Below, one piece after another: positions 1-8,598 of a DNA stretch of 43,340 bases (positions are counted from its first letter, which is position 1; the number at the start of each line of letters is the position of its first letter). The notes beneath the pieces were generated by a model. The model searched no databases. It had not been told where the DNA came from and saw only the letters and a program-made list of their open reading frames with translations. This DNA is from Candidatus Blautia merdipullorum (GTDB lineage: Bacteria; Bacillota; Clostridia; Lachnospirales; Lachnospiraceae): contig DWYL01000299.1 in assembly GCA_019118685.1 (NCBI GenBank), positions 1 through 43,340 on the forward strand. Reading direction: 5' to 3'. A program made the translations under genes and the position numbers.

Positions 1-1724
1 TAAATATAAGGCATAAGCCGGCATTTCAGATTTACAAACTCCCGGAGGATATCGCAGGCTTCCTCATCAAAAAGCCAGGGCACACGGTAAGAAGCGGAAC
101 CGTGAAGACGGCTGTGGGAACTTAAAAGTCCGAACTGGCACCATCTCTTATAGATATCCGGAGTTGCGGTGCTCTCAAAGCCGCTGATATCATGGCTCCA
201 GAAACCAAACCCTCCCAGAGAAAGAGATAAGCCTCCCCTGAGGGTCTCCGCCATGGAAACATAAGTTGCAGAGCAGTCGCCGCCCCAGTGAGCCGGGAAC
301 TGCTGCCCTCCTACGGTAGCGGAACGGGCAAAGAGCACTGCCTCTCCTTTTCCCCGCTCTCTCTCCAGAAGTTCAAATACTGTCTTATTATATAGATAAG
401 TGTAATAATTATGCATTTTCACCGGATCCGAATGATCAAAATATTCAACATTCTTTACCGGGATCCTTTCTCCGAAATCTGTCTTAAAGCAGTCCACTCC
501 CATGTCCAGAAGGGTCTTCAGCTTTTCCTGATACCAGGCTGCCGCTTCCGGATTGGTGAAATCTACCAGTCCCATGCCGGGCTGCCACAGATCGGACTGC
601 CAGACGCTGCCGTCTTTTTTCTTTACCAGGTATCCCTTCTCCATCCCTTCTTTAAAAAGTACAGATTTCTGTCCGATATAGGGATTGATCCAGACGCAGA
701 TCTTCAGACCACGGTCATGGTATCTCTGGAGCATACCCTTTGGATCCGGAAAAGTCTTGGGATCCCAGATAAAATTACACCATTCATAAGCATCCATCCA
801 GTAACAGTCAAAATGGAATACATGAAGAGGAATCTTCCTGTCTGCCATTCCCTGTATAAAGCTGGATGTCGTCTCCTCATCATAATTTGTAGTAAAAGAG
901 GTGGTCAGCCAAAGACCGAAAGACCAGGCCGGAGGCAGAGCTGGCTTGCCAGTAAGATCCGTATATTTTTCCACCGTTCCCATAGGGCTGCCGCCGCTGA
1001 TAAAATAATAATCCAGCCGCTCTCCTTCCACAGAAAACTGTATCCTCTCTACCTTCTCACTTGCGATCTCAAAAGCCACGTCTCCTACATTATCTACCAG
1101 AACGCCGTATCCTTTATTGGTAACATAAAAGGGAATGTTCTTGTAGGCAATCTCACTGGCTGTTCCTCCGTCCTCATTCCACATTTCCACGATCTGTCCG
1201 TTCTTCACAAAAGGCGTAAACCGCTCTCCCAGTCCATAGATATATTCGTCCACATCAATGGAAAGCTGTTCCAGCATATAGGATTTCTCTGTCTTGTTGT
1301 TATACATATGGGCCAGATTCCGGAAGCTGGACTCGGTAAGGAATTTTTCTCCTTCATAAAAAGCCAGTTTATATCCTGCCGGGGCCTTGTCGATCACCGC
1401 TTTCAGAGACCCGGAGCGGTAGATCACCTGGGTATCTGTCTGCGTGATCTCCACCTGAGGATCTTCCTGGTTCACCTGGGCAAAGGGGCCTTTATATAAA
1501 GCGCCTGCATGGTGTACCGCCGAAACCTTGATCACACCTTCCATGGGGCTGGAAAGGGTCAGTGTCAGCATTGGGATGTTCAGACAGTCACCTCTTCCGG
1601 TTATATGCTTACTGGGAAGATATACGGTCAAAGTGCTGCCTTCTATTATATGACTTGCATATTCTACTGCATATGCAGGTTCCATTTCCTTTCTCAAAAG
1701 CCAGTATCCATTTGTAAATTTCAC
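1..1724 (-). CDS. YicI-like alpha-xylosidase, glycoside hydrolase family 31 (3' end cut by window edge)
   Basis: Predicted cytoplasmic alpha-xylosidase that releases alpha-xylosyl (or related alpha-glycosyl) residues from the non-reducing end of imported oligosaccharides. 574 residues are visible; E. coli YicI is about 770, so roughly the last 200 are off the left edge. The GTG start at 1724 has AGGAGG about 7 bases upstream. With this start the nucleophile in KTDFGERIP is Asp416 and the acid/base in HWGGDCSA is Asp483, almost exactly the YicI positions, which supports both family and start. There is no signal peptide. It lies 26 bases downstream of the DUF624 gene and is probably the last or near-last gene of the sugar operon. 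It is clearly more distant from the other two GH31 proteins here than they are from each other. Alpha-xylosidase is inferred from family; substrate was not tested. Confidence 0.88.
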   Translation of the reverse strand, partial: MKFTNGYWLLRKEMEPAYAVEYASHIIEGSTLTVYLPSKHITGRGDCLNIPMLTLTLSSPMEGVIKVSAVHHAGALYKGPFAQVNQEDPQVEITQTDTQVIYRSGSLKAVIDKAPAGYKLAFYEGEKFLTESSFRNLAHMYNNKTEKSYMLEQLSIDVDEYIYGLGERFTPFVKNGQIVEMWNEDGGTASEIAYKNIPFYVTNKGYGVLVDNVGDVAFEIASEKVERIQFSVEGERLDYYFISGGSPMGTVEKYTDLTGKPALPPAWSFGLWLTTSFTTNYDEETTSSFIQGMADRKIPLHVFHFDCYWMDAYEWCNFIWDPKTFPDPKGMLQRYHDRGLKICVWINPYIGQKSVLFKEGMEKGYLVKKKDGSVWQSDLWQPGMGLVDFTNPEAAAWYQEKLKTLLDMGVDCFKTDFGERIPVKNVEYFDHSDPVKMHNYYTYLYNKTVFELLERERGKGEAVLFARSATVGGQQFPAHWGGDCSATYVSMAETLRGGLSLSLGGFGFWSHDISGFESTATPDIYKRWCQFGLLSSHSRLHGSASYRVPWLFDEEACDILREFVNLKCRLMPYI

Positions 1725-1750
1725 AATCTTTCCTCCTGTAAATCCATTTT

Positions 1751-2425
1751 TTATTTTTCTTGCTCCTGTATTCTTTCTGCATCGTATTCTCCTGTTTCCT
1801 GCCTGTCCGGCTCATGCTTTTTCAGCACCCGTTCCAGAAATTCTGACATAAGGAAGATCACCGGTCCCGGAGCAAAGATCACCAGGATCGGGAAACGCCA
1901 GATAATAGCCCCTGTACAGGCCAAGACCAGAAGCAGGGCAAGAGTCGTACCAAAATAGCGGACCGTCATATACATGGCCAGCTTGATCAGCCAGCCGCTG
2001 CTCATATCAAACCGTGCTAAAGCCGGAAATACATAGCAGGCAAAAGCAAGGATCCATACAGAGGTAAGGGCATAGACACAGATAAAGAACAGGCCCACAT
2101 AGCCGTCTGTTTCCTTCATCAGGATACCTATATTTAAGTGCATGGCAAAAGTAGCCGCCACCACCAGGATCCAGATAAAACACCCGGAGATAAGATTCAG
2201 CCTGAAAGAGCGGAAAAACTCTCTGGCAATATATCCGTTGCCATTTTTCACACACTTCACCATAGCATAATACAAGGCTGATGTAGAAGCTCCTATGGTT
2301 ACAATGGGAATGCTGCATAATATCCATAGAAATCCCAGGGCCATTACATCAAATATCTTATCACAAATATTAGTAAAGCTGCCATCAAATCCAAAAATAT
2401 TTCTCTGTGTTTTCTTTTTACCCAT
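1751..2425 (-). CDS. DUF624 (YesL-like) membrane protein
   Basis: A 224-residue polytopic membrane protein of the DUF624/YesL family, whose biochemical role is unknown. Such genes recur beside YesM/YesN regulators, sugar ABC transporters and glycosidases in Firmicutes. The sequence opens with a basic stretch (MGKKKTQRN) and a family-typical segment around FTNICDKIFDVMALGFLWIL. Four to five hydrophobic helices follow (roughly residues 20-45, 75-100, 105-130, 140-165), then a charged tail rich in Glu and Arg. An AAGGAAAGGG ribosome binding site precedes the ATG. It sits 20 bases after the stop of one GH31 gene and 26 bases before the next, so it is embedded in the glycosidase operon. Family assignment is from overall pattern; function is not inferable. 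Confidence 0.8.
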   Translation of the reverse strand: MGKKKTQRNIFGFDGSFTNICDKIFDVMALGFLWILCSIPIVTIGASTSALYYAMVKCVKNGNGYIAREFFRSFRLNLISGCFIWILVVAATFAMHLNIGILMKETDGYVGLFFICVYALTSVWILAFACYVFPALARFDMSSGWLIKLAMYMTVRYFGTTLALLLVLACTGAIIWRFPILVIFAPGPVIFLMSEFLERVLKKHEPDRQETGEYDAERIQEQEK

Positions 2426-2445
2426 GTTCTACACCCTTTCCTTTT

Positions 2446-4446
2446 TTACAGTTCCGTCAGTTTCCCTGCCTTTGCAAATACAGGAAGCTGGTCAAGGGGA
2501 GCGTCCACCGTGATCTCTCTTCCTCCTTGGTATTCCTGACTGTCATGAATATTTCTCCAGAGGCCTTCCGGCAGATAGAGGGTCCTCTCTCTCTGATCTT
2601 CATATAAAACAGGCGCCACCAGAAGATCTGGTCCGAACATATACTCATCTTCTATCTCCCAGGCATTTTTATCTTCAGGGAAATCATAAAACAGAGGACG
2701 CATTGGGGGAGTTCCCTTTTCATGAGCTTCTTCCATGATCTGTCTTACATAAGGACGCATCCGTTCTCTGAGATGGATATACTTTTCACAGATCTTGTAA
2801 ACTTCCTCTCCATAGCTCCACACTTCATTTTCTGCGCCGCTGTTGTGTTTTCCGCCGCCGGTAGTTCCCAGAGGGGCCTTAAAAGGCTCCCGGAATCCAT
2901 GGAGACGCATTACCGGGCAGAAAGCGCCAAACTCAAACCAGCGGACCAGCAGCTCATGGAATTTAGGATCATGGATATTTCCGCCGTGGAAGCCTCCGAT
3001 GTCCGTAGTCCACCAGGGGATCCCGGAGATTCCCATATTCAGTCCTGCCGCCAGCTGATTTCTCAGGGAACGGAAGGAAGAATCAATATCCCCGGACCAC
3101 ACCAGTGTTCCGTACCGCTGGCTGCCGGCCCAGGCACAGCGGAGAAGGTTCAGGATATTCTTCTGTCCTTCTTTCTCCATTCCCTCGTAAGCCATCCTGG
3201 CGTACTCTCTTGGATAGATATTTCCCACTTCCATATCTGCTCCCCGGAAATACCGGTAATGGGAGAACTCATAGCCGGTGAACTCCGGTTCCGCCTCGTC
3301 CAGCCAGAAAATATGGATACCTTTCTCATAATAATTTTTCTTGATCTTGCTCCATACATATTCTCTTCCATCAGGATTTGTCACGTCAATGATCGCCGCA
3401 TTGCCCAGCTGTCCCAAACGCTTGCCCTGTTCTGACCGGGTCAGATATCCCAGTTCTTCCATTTCCTGATAGTTTTCGCTTTCCCCATCTACAGTAGGCC
3501 AGATGGACACCATCAGATGCATGCCCATTTCTTTCAGTTCCCGGACCATTTTCTCCGGATCCGGCCAGTAGTCCAGGTCAAACTTCCAGTCTCCCTCATG
3601 AGGCCAGTGGAAGAAATCTACCACGATCACATCTACAGGCAATTTTCTCCGGTGATACTCCCTTGCCACCTCCAGAATCTCCTCCTGGGTCATATAGCGT
3701 AGTTTGCACTGCCAGAATCCCATGCCGTATTCAGGCATCATAGGAACCTTTCCTGTAGCATTTGCATAGGCCTCCTCGATCTCTGCCGGGGTATCTCCTG
3801 CGGTGATCCAGTAATCCATCTGCTTGGTGGACTGAGCTGTCCATTGGGTCACATTTTTCCCGAAGGTCACAGAGCCGATAGCCGGATTATTCCACAAAAA
3901 TCCATATCCGTTGCTGGAAAGGACGAAGGGTATACTTGCCTGAGAATTTCTGTGAGCCAGTTCCAGGGTACAGCCTTTTATATCCAGATAAGGCTGCTGG
4001 TACTGTCCCATTCCGTAAAGCTTCTCCCCTTCTACAGGCTCAAACCGGACAGTCAGACGGTAATTATCTGTACTCTGTCTGGGCTCAAAGGTCCTGGGAA
4101 CGATCTCAAGAGCGCTATTAAACTCTTTCCGGCCTTCTTCTTCCGTACTCCGGATCCTTTCATATTCCTCCAAAAGCAGCTTTCCGTCCTGGTTTAAGAA
4201 ACGGAGCTTTCCCGTTCTGGTGATCTCGCAGGTAATCTTGCCGTTTTCAATCACCGTATCCGTTCCTCTCTCAAAAACCTTCACAGATACTTCCTCTGCA
4301 GGAAGAAGAGCCGAAATATCATCATCTTCTATAAATTCATACCGCTGGGTAGCCTGTATGCGAAAGCTGTTTTTCCCCCAGGGCTGGATACATAATAATT
4401 CTTTGTCAAAGCGTCTGTACACTTTATTTCCTGCCTGTTTCAGCAT
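2446..4446 (-). CDS. GH31 alpha-glycosidase, tandem copy 2
   Basis: A 666-residue retaining alpha-glycosidase of family GH31 (alpha-glucosidase or alpha-xylosidase type). An ATG at 4485 would add 13 residues, but GGGAGG lies 7 bases upstream of the ATG at 4446, so that start is chosen. An N-terminal beta-sandwich (about 1-240) is followed by the TIM barrel: entry segment EYGMGFWQCKLRY, then VIVVDFFHWP, the predicted nucleophile Asp383 in FWLDEAEPE and the predicted acid/base Asp453 in VWSGDIDSS. There is no signal peptide, so action is cytoplasmic on imported sugars. It closely resembles the next gene upstream (4545-6611) along its whole length, by eye around two thirds of residues, with near-identical DNA blocks, so the pair looks like a tandem duplication. 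The exact glycosidic linkage cannot be read from sequence alone. Confidence 0.88.
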   Translation of the reverse strand: MLKQAGNKVYRRFDKELLCIQPWGKNSFRIQATQRYEFIEDDDISALLPAEEVSVKVFERGTDTVIENGKITCEITRTGKLRFLNQDGKLLLEEYERIRSTEEEGRKEFNSALEIVPRTFEPRQSTDNYRLTVRFEPVEGEKLYGMGQYQQPYLDIKGCTLELAHRNSQASIPFVLSSNGYGFLWNNPAIGSVTFGKNVTQWTAQSTKQMDYWITAGDTPAEIEEAYANATGKVPMMPEYGMGFWQCKLRYMTQEEILEVAREYHRRKLPVDVIVVDFFHWPHEGDWKFDLDYWPDPEKMVRELKEMGMHLMVSIWPTVDGESENYQEMEELGYLTRSEQGKRLGQLGNAAIIDVTNPDGREYVWSKIKKNYYEKGIHIFWLDEAEPEFTGYEFSHYRYFRGADMEVGNIYPREYARMAYEGMEKEGQKNILNLLRCAWAGSQRYGTLVWSGDIDSSFRSLRNQLAAGLNMGISGIPWWTTDIGGFHGGNIHDPKFHELLVRWFEFGAFCPVMRLHGFREPFKAPLGTTGGGKHNSGAENEVWSYGEEVYKICEKYIHLRERMRPYVRQIMEEAHEKGTPPMRPLFYDFPEDKNAWEIEDEYMFGPDLLVAPVLYEDQRERTLYLPEGLWRNIHDSQEYQGGREITVDAPLDQLPVFAKAGKLTEL

Positions 4447-4544
4447 ATTGCAACCTCCCAATATCTTTTTAAAGCCGCCTGGCATAATACTTTTCCGAAT
4501 ACGGGATTCCTCTGTATTAAGTGCCGCAGCGGCTTTTTTTCATC

Positions 4545-6611
4545 TTATACTTCTAACTTAAAATTATCTCTTGTAAACAATGGGATCTGTTCCAGAGGAG
4601 TCTCTACAGTCACCTTCTGGCCTCCCTCATAGCTTTCCCCGGTCCATGGATTTGTCCAGGTGCTTCCCTTTGGAAGATAGACCTCTTTTTTCTTCTGTCC
4701 CCGTTCCATAACAGGAGCCACCAGGATATCCGGTCCAAACATATACTGGCTTTCGTTCTCCCAGCATACTTTATCTTCCGGGAAATCATAGAACATGGGA
4801 CGCATTATAGGAGTTCCCTTTTCATGAGCAGCTTCCATAAGAGTTCTGATATAAGGACGCATAGCCTCTCTCAGTTCAATGTATTTCTTACAAATCTCAT
4901 AAACCTCATCCCCATAAGACCATATTTCATTAGGCGCTCCGGAAACACATTCCGCTCCTCCTGTGGTCCCGTACTGAGGCTGGTAAGGCATCCTGTATCC
5001 ATGGAGACGCATTACCGGGCAGAAAGTTCCATACTCGAACCAACGGACAAATACCTCATGATAGTCTTCGTCATAAATGTTGGCTCCGAAGAATCCGCCA
5101 ATGTCTGTGGTCCACCAGGGAATGCCCGACAATCCCATATTCAGACCTGCGGCAAACTGGTTCTGTAGGCTTTCAAAGGTAGAATGGATATCTCCGGACC
5201 ACACCAAAGCTCCGTATTTCTGGCTGCCGGCCCAGGCGCAGCGGAGCAGATTCACAACCTCTTCCTGGCCTTCCGCCTGCATTCCGTCGAAGAAAGTTTT
5301 AGCGTACATCACAGGATAGATATTTCCGATCTGAACATTTGGTCCCAGATGATAACGGTAGTTTTCAAAGTCATAAACTGTATACTCCGGCTCTGCTTCG
5401 TCCAGCCAGAAAATCTTTACGCCCTTGTCATAATAATTCTTCTTTGCTTTGCCCCATACATACTCTCTTGCTTCTGGGTTTGTGGGATCATACTGAATGG
5501 TATTGCCCATATAGGTGTTATCGATACGGACACCCTTTTCCACTCTTGTAAGAAGTCCCTTTGCCTTCATTTCCGCAAAGTTTTCACTCTTATAATCTAC
5601 CATCGGCCAGATAGAAACCATCAATTCGATTCCCATTTCCTTCAATTCCCGGATCATTGCGTCCGGATCCGGCCAGTAAGTGGGATCAAATCTCCAATCT
5701 CCCTGCTTTGGCCAGTGGAAAAAGTCTACTACGATCACGTCAATAGGAATCCCTCTTCTCTTATACTCTCTGGCTACTTCCAGCAGCTCCTCCTGGGTCT
5801 GATAGCGGAGCTTGCACTGCCAGAATCCCATGCCGTATTCCGGCATCATGGGGACTTTTCCTGTAGCATTGGCATAGGCTTCCTCAATTTCTGCCGGTGT
5901 ATCCCCTGCAGTGATCCAATAGTCTAATTTTTTCGTGGACTGAGCCAGCCAGGAGGTGATATTTTTATTGAAACTCACTCTTCCCACAGCCGGATTGTTC
6001 CAGAGGAATCCATATCCGAGAGAAGACAGGGCAAAGGGAACACTGGCCTGAGAATTTCTGTGAGCCAGTTCCAGCTCTGCACCTTTTACATCCAGAAATT
6101 TCTGCTGATACTGTCCCATGCCATAAATCTTTTCATTGGGATTGGACTCAAAACGCATGGTCAGCTGATAATCTCCGCCAATGATAGGCTTAAACTCTCT
6201 GGCCTCTACTTCCAGAGAGCTGCAGGTGTCTGCAAACATGTCCTCCCTGTTCCGCACATATTCCTCCAGGAGCAGCTCTCCCTTCTGATTGTAGAAGCTG
6301 ATCTTTCCAATATTGTTGATCACTGCTTTGATCTTTCCGTTTGTGATCTCAGCACTGAATTCATGAATGGTAATTTCGGGGTTATCCCCTTCCGGTTTCC
6401 CATCCAGAGTCCAAAGCTCCTGGGGCATTTGGGGCATCTTGGAAGCCCGGACTCTGAGACTGTTGGCTCCCCAGGGTTCTACGATCACCCGCTCTGCATC
6501 ATAGCGGTAATACAGGGCATTGTCCTTTACCTCAAAATACCCTAATAAGAATTTGTTGTCTGAGCGAAAGTCCCCGGTAGGCGCCCCCTCTCTTTTGATA
6601 ATGTCTGTCAT
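4545..6611 (-). CDS. GH31 alpha-glycosidase, tandem copy 1
   Basis: A 688-residue GH31 family enzyme, the upstream partner of a tandem pair. It carries the predicted nucleophile Asp404 in FWLDEAEPEY and acid/base Asp474 in VWSGDIHST, plus the barrel segments MGFWQCKLRY, VIVVDFFHWP and GIPWWTTDIGGF. The ATG has AGGAG 7 bases upstream. It has about 20 residues more at the N-terminus than its paralogue and a small insertion near residue 360 (RIDNTYMGN) close to the active-site barrel, which could alter specificity. There is no signal peptide. It follows the MalG-type permease by about 100 bases and belongs to the same minus-strand operon, so it probably cleaves the oligosaccharide the transporter brings in. 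Alpha-glucosidase and alpha-xylosidase both remain possible. Confidence 0.88.
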   Translation of the reverse strand: MTDIIKREGAPTGDFRSDNKFLLGYFEVKDNALYYRYDAERVIVEPWGANSLRVRASKMPQMPQELWTLDGKPEGDNPEITIHEFSAEITNGKIKAVINNIGKISFYNQKGELLLEEYVRNREDMFADTCSSLEVEAREFKPIIGGDYQLTMRFESNPNEKIYGMGQYQQKFLDVKGAELELAHRNSQASVPFALSSLGYGFLWNNPAVGRVSFNKNITSWLAQSTKKLDYWITAGDTPAEIEEAYANATGKVPMMPEYGMGFWQCKLRYQTQEELLEVAREYKRRGIPIDVIVVDFFHWPKQGDWRFDPTYWPDPDAMIRELKEMGIELMVSIWPMVDYKSENFAEMKAKGLLTRVEKGVRIDNTYMGNTIQYDPTNPEAREYVWGKAKKNYYDKGVKIFWLDEAEPEYTVYDFENYRYHLGPNVQIGNIYPVMYAKTFFDGMQAEGQEEVVNLLRCAWAGSQKYGALVWSGDIHSTFESLQNQFAAGLNMGLSGIPWWTTDIGGFFGANIYDEDYHEVFVRWFEYGTFCPVMRLHGYRMPYQPQYGTTGGAECVSGAPNEIWSYGDEVYEICKKYIELREAMRPYIRTLMEAAHEKGTPIMRPMFYDFPEDKVCWENESQYMFGPDILVAPVMERGQKKKEVYLPKGSTWTNPWTGESYEGGQKVTVETPLEQIPLFTRDNFKLEV

Positions 6612-6710
6612 AGTTTTTCTCCTTTCTATAGCTCTGATTATAGATTTAATCCATATGTTCTTCCAGCCAAATCATATAGAAAGCCGGACAAATATTGCCC
6701 TTTTTACTTC

Positions 6711-7583
6711 TCACTCTTTTACCGCACCAGCAGTAAGACCGCCTACGATATACTTCTGAAGGAAAATGAATGCCAGAATAACAGGAATAACCAGAATTGC
6801 TCCATATGCCATGATACAATTCCATCTGGTTCCATACTTGCTCTGGAATTTCCTGATATTTGCAGTCAGAGGTCTCATGTCGGCGTCTACATTAAAGGTC
6901 ATAGAATACAGAAGATCATTCCAGCCGTTCAGGAAGGATATAACAACCACCGTAATAATACCAGTTTTGATTGTGGGGATCATGATCTTAAAGAAAGATC
7001 TGAACACACCGCAGCCGTCAATACGGGCTGCCTCATCCAACGACACAGGTATGCTCTTAAAGTATGGCCGCAGAGTTACCACGATAAACGGCACAGAGCC
7101 AGAGGCTACGGCTATGGCAGGAGCCCAATATGTACCTAAAAGATTCAGGTTACTGAAAGTAAGATACATAGGCGTAAGCATAACAGAGGCCGGAAGCATC
7201 TGGGTTACAAGGAACGTAAGCATAAAGGGCCTTGTTCCCTTTACCCGATACCTGCCCATTCCATAAGCTGCCGGGACACCGAAAATCAGTGAAATAGCCA
7301 TAGCGCAGAAGGCGATCAGTACGCTGTTTCTCAGTGATGTAAGAAATTCCGCATCCTGGAAATTCTCCAGCCATGGATTTACTGTAAATTCATGAGGATA
7401 ATAGGTGACAATTTTTCCGAAGCTTTCCATATCCGTCTTAAAGGACATTTGAAGCAGCCAGTAAATAGGGAATAAAAAGATTACGGCAATTAAAACTGCA
7501 ATCACGCAATTGATAATATTTCTACGCCCTTCTTTTGTCTGCAGATAACTTTTCCTTCCGACCTTTGTCTTTTCATTAGTCAT
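6711..7583 (-). CDS. Sugar ABC transporter permease, MalG type (CUT1)
   Basis: Inner-membrane permease of a carbohydrate uptake ABC transporter, second of the pair. It has 290 residues and six predicted membrane helices, and the EAA loop reads EAARIDGCGVFRSFFKIMIP, the site that contacts the ATPase. A start at 7592 would put AGGAGG directly against the codon. The ATG at 7583 has the same AGGAGG 9 bases upstream and is preferred, leaving one base between the upstream permease stop and this start, so translation is probably coupled. The family is that of MalG/LacG/MsmG proteins, which import oligosaccharides. No ATPase gene is present in the window, so a multitask MsmK-type ATPase elsewhere would be needed. 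Confidence 0.9.
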   Translation of the reverse strand: MTNEKTKVGRKSYLQTKEGRRNIINCVIAVLIAVIFLFPIYWLLQMSFKTDMESFGKIVTYYPHEFTVNPWLENFQDAEFLTSLRNSVLIAFCAMAISLIFGVPAAYGMGRYRVKGTRPFMLTFLVTQMLPASVMLTPMYLTFSNLNLLGTYWAPAIAVASGSVPFIVVTLRPYFKSIPVSLDEAARIDGCGVFRSFFKIMIPTIKTGIITVVVISFLNGWNDLLYSMTFNVDADMRPLTANIRKFQSKYGTRWNCIMAYGAILVIPVILAFIFLQKYIVGGLTAGAVKE

Positions 7584-7584
7584 T

Positions 7585-8478
7585 CTAGTCATCCTCCTTA
7601 CTTAATAATTTCAGATAGAACAGTCCAACAAGGAACAAACATACAAATAATACCATAGCAATCGCCGAGCCTTTTGAAAACTCATATTGTGTAAATGCCT
7701 CTGAATATGCATAAGTTCCTAATACATCCGTAGAATTGAAAGGACCACCTTGTGTCATAATATACATAAGGTCGAATGCCTTAAATGTATAAATAAATCC
7801 CAACATCAAAACAGAAAGCATAGCTGGTTTCATGAGAGGAAGGGTAATGTACAAGAAACATTGAAATTTATTTGCACCGTCAATAGAAGCACTTTCATAA
7901 ATATCATCGGAAATTCCCGTAAGGCCTGAGGTGAGAAGCAGCATATTGAAAGGAATACCCACCCAGCAGTTAACCGCAATGATAGCGGCCAAGGCTGTGC
8001 CGGCACTTACCAGCCAGTCTACTGGTTCTGAAACTATATGAAGTTTCATCAGCAGATCATTGATAACACCTCCGTCCAGCAGAAACATATTTCTTCCCAG
8101 CAATGCTGTAACAGACATGGGCATCATATATCCTACCAGTATTAAGCCGCGGACAGGCCCTGCCAGAGTAAACTTCTTTGAAAAAAACATAGCAAACAAG
8201 AATCCGATTGTAAACTGAATCACCAGACAAGCCAAAGTAAATATAATTGTGTTCCGGAAAACCATTAAAAAAGTAGGATCCCTAAATAACTCTATATAGT
8301 TTTCAAATCCTACAAAAACAGAGTCGCCAGAAGCAATATTCCTAACATTTACATTTCTAAAGCTTAAAACAATATTATAAATAAGAAGATATCCGCAAAC
8401 TATGAGCAGATAGATGAATCCGGGAAGTATAAATATATAGGCTTCCCTTTTCTTCTTTGCAGCTATACTAAGCTTCAT
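7585..8478 (-). CDS. Sugar ABC transporter permease, MalF type (CUT1)
   Basis: First permease subunit of the CUT1 sugar importer, 297 residues. It has a basic N-terminus (SIAAKKKREAY), a first helix near residues 15-35, and five further helices in the binding-protein-dependent transport domain. The EAA loop reads ESASIDGANKFQCFLYITLP. A GTG at 8487 in the same frame overlaps the ribosome binding site; the ATG at 8478 has AGGAG six bases upstream and is taken as the start. It pairs with the MalG-type permease immediately downstream and with the solute-binding lipoprotein 120 bases upstream. A strong stem-loop at 8516-8558 separates it from the binding-protein gene, an arrangement that usually gives much more binding protein than permease. 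Confidence 0.9.
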   Translation of the reverse strand: MKLSIAAKKKREAYIFILPGFIYLLIVCGYLLIYNIVLSFRNVNVRNIASGDSVFVGFENYIELFRDPTFLMVFRNTIIFTLACLVIQFTIGFLFAMFFSKKFTLAGPVRGLILVGYMMPMSVTALLGRNMFLLDGGVINDLLMKLHIVSEPVDWLVSAGTALAAIIAVNCWVGIPFNMLLLTSGLTGISDDIYESASIDGANKFQCFLYITLPLMKPAMLSVLMLGFIYTFKAFDLMYIMTQGGPFNSTDVLGTYAYSEAFTQYEFSKGSAIAMVLFVCLFLVGLFYLKLLSKEDD

Positions 8479-8515
8479 TATATGCACTCCTTTCCCTAAA
8501 CCGCCATTTTATAAA

Positions 8516-8558
8516 GAGTCCCGGAATTCAGTCGGATACCTGACTGTTTCCGAGACTC
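8516..8558 (-). promoter_or_regulatory. Intercistronic stem-loop between binding protein and permease genes
   Basis: An imperfect inverted repeat: GAGTC, CGGAA and CAGTC on the left pair with GACTG, TTCCG and GACTC on the right around an 8-base loop. It is not followed by a strong T-run on the minus strand, so it looks less like a full terminator than an mRNA-stabilising or partial-termination hairpin that protects the binding-protein message. This is inferred by analogy with malE-malF type operons. Confidence 0.6.
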
Positions 8559-8598
8559 CTGTATGCTCAATAATAATTATTTTTAATGATTTTATCCT

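Noticed and set aside
411-1499. Long plus-strand open frame of 362 codons
   Set aside because: It lies antisense to the YicI-like GH31 gene, whose catalytic residues match the family. The plus translation has no recognisable domain and no ribosome binding site.
4515-4537. GCCG/CGGC hairpin followed by a T-run on plus between the two GH31 genes
   Set aside because: The T-run is on the non-transcribed side and the stem is only four bases, so it is not a terminator for the minus-strand operon.
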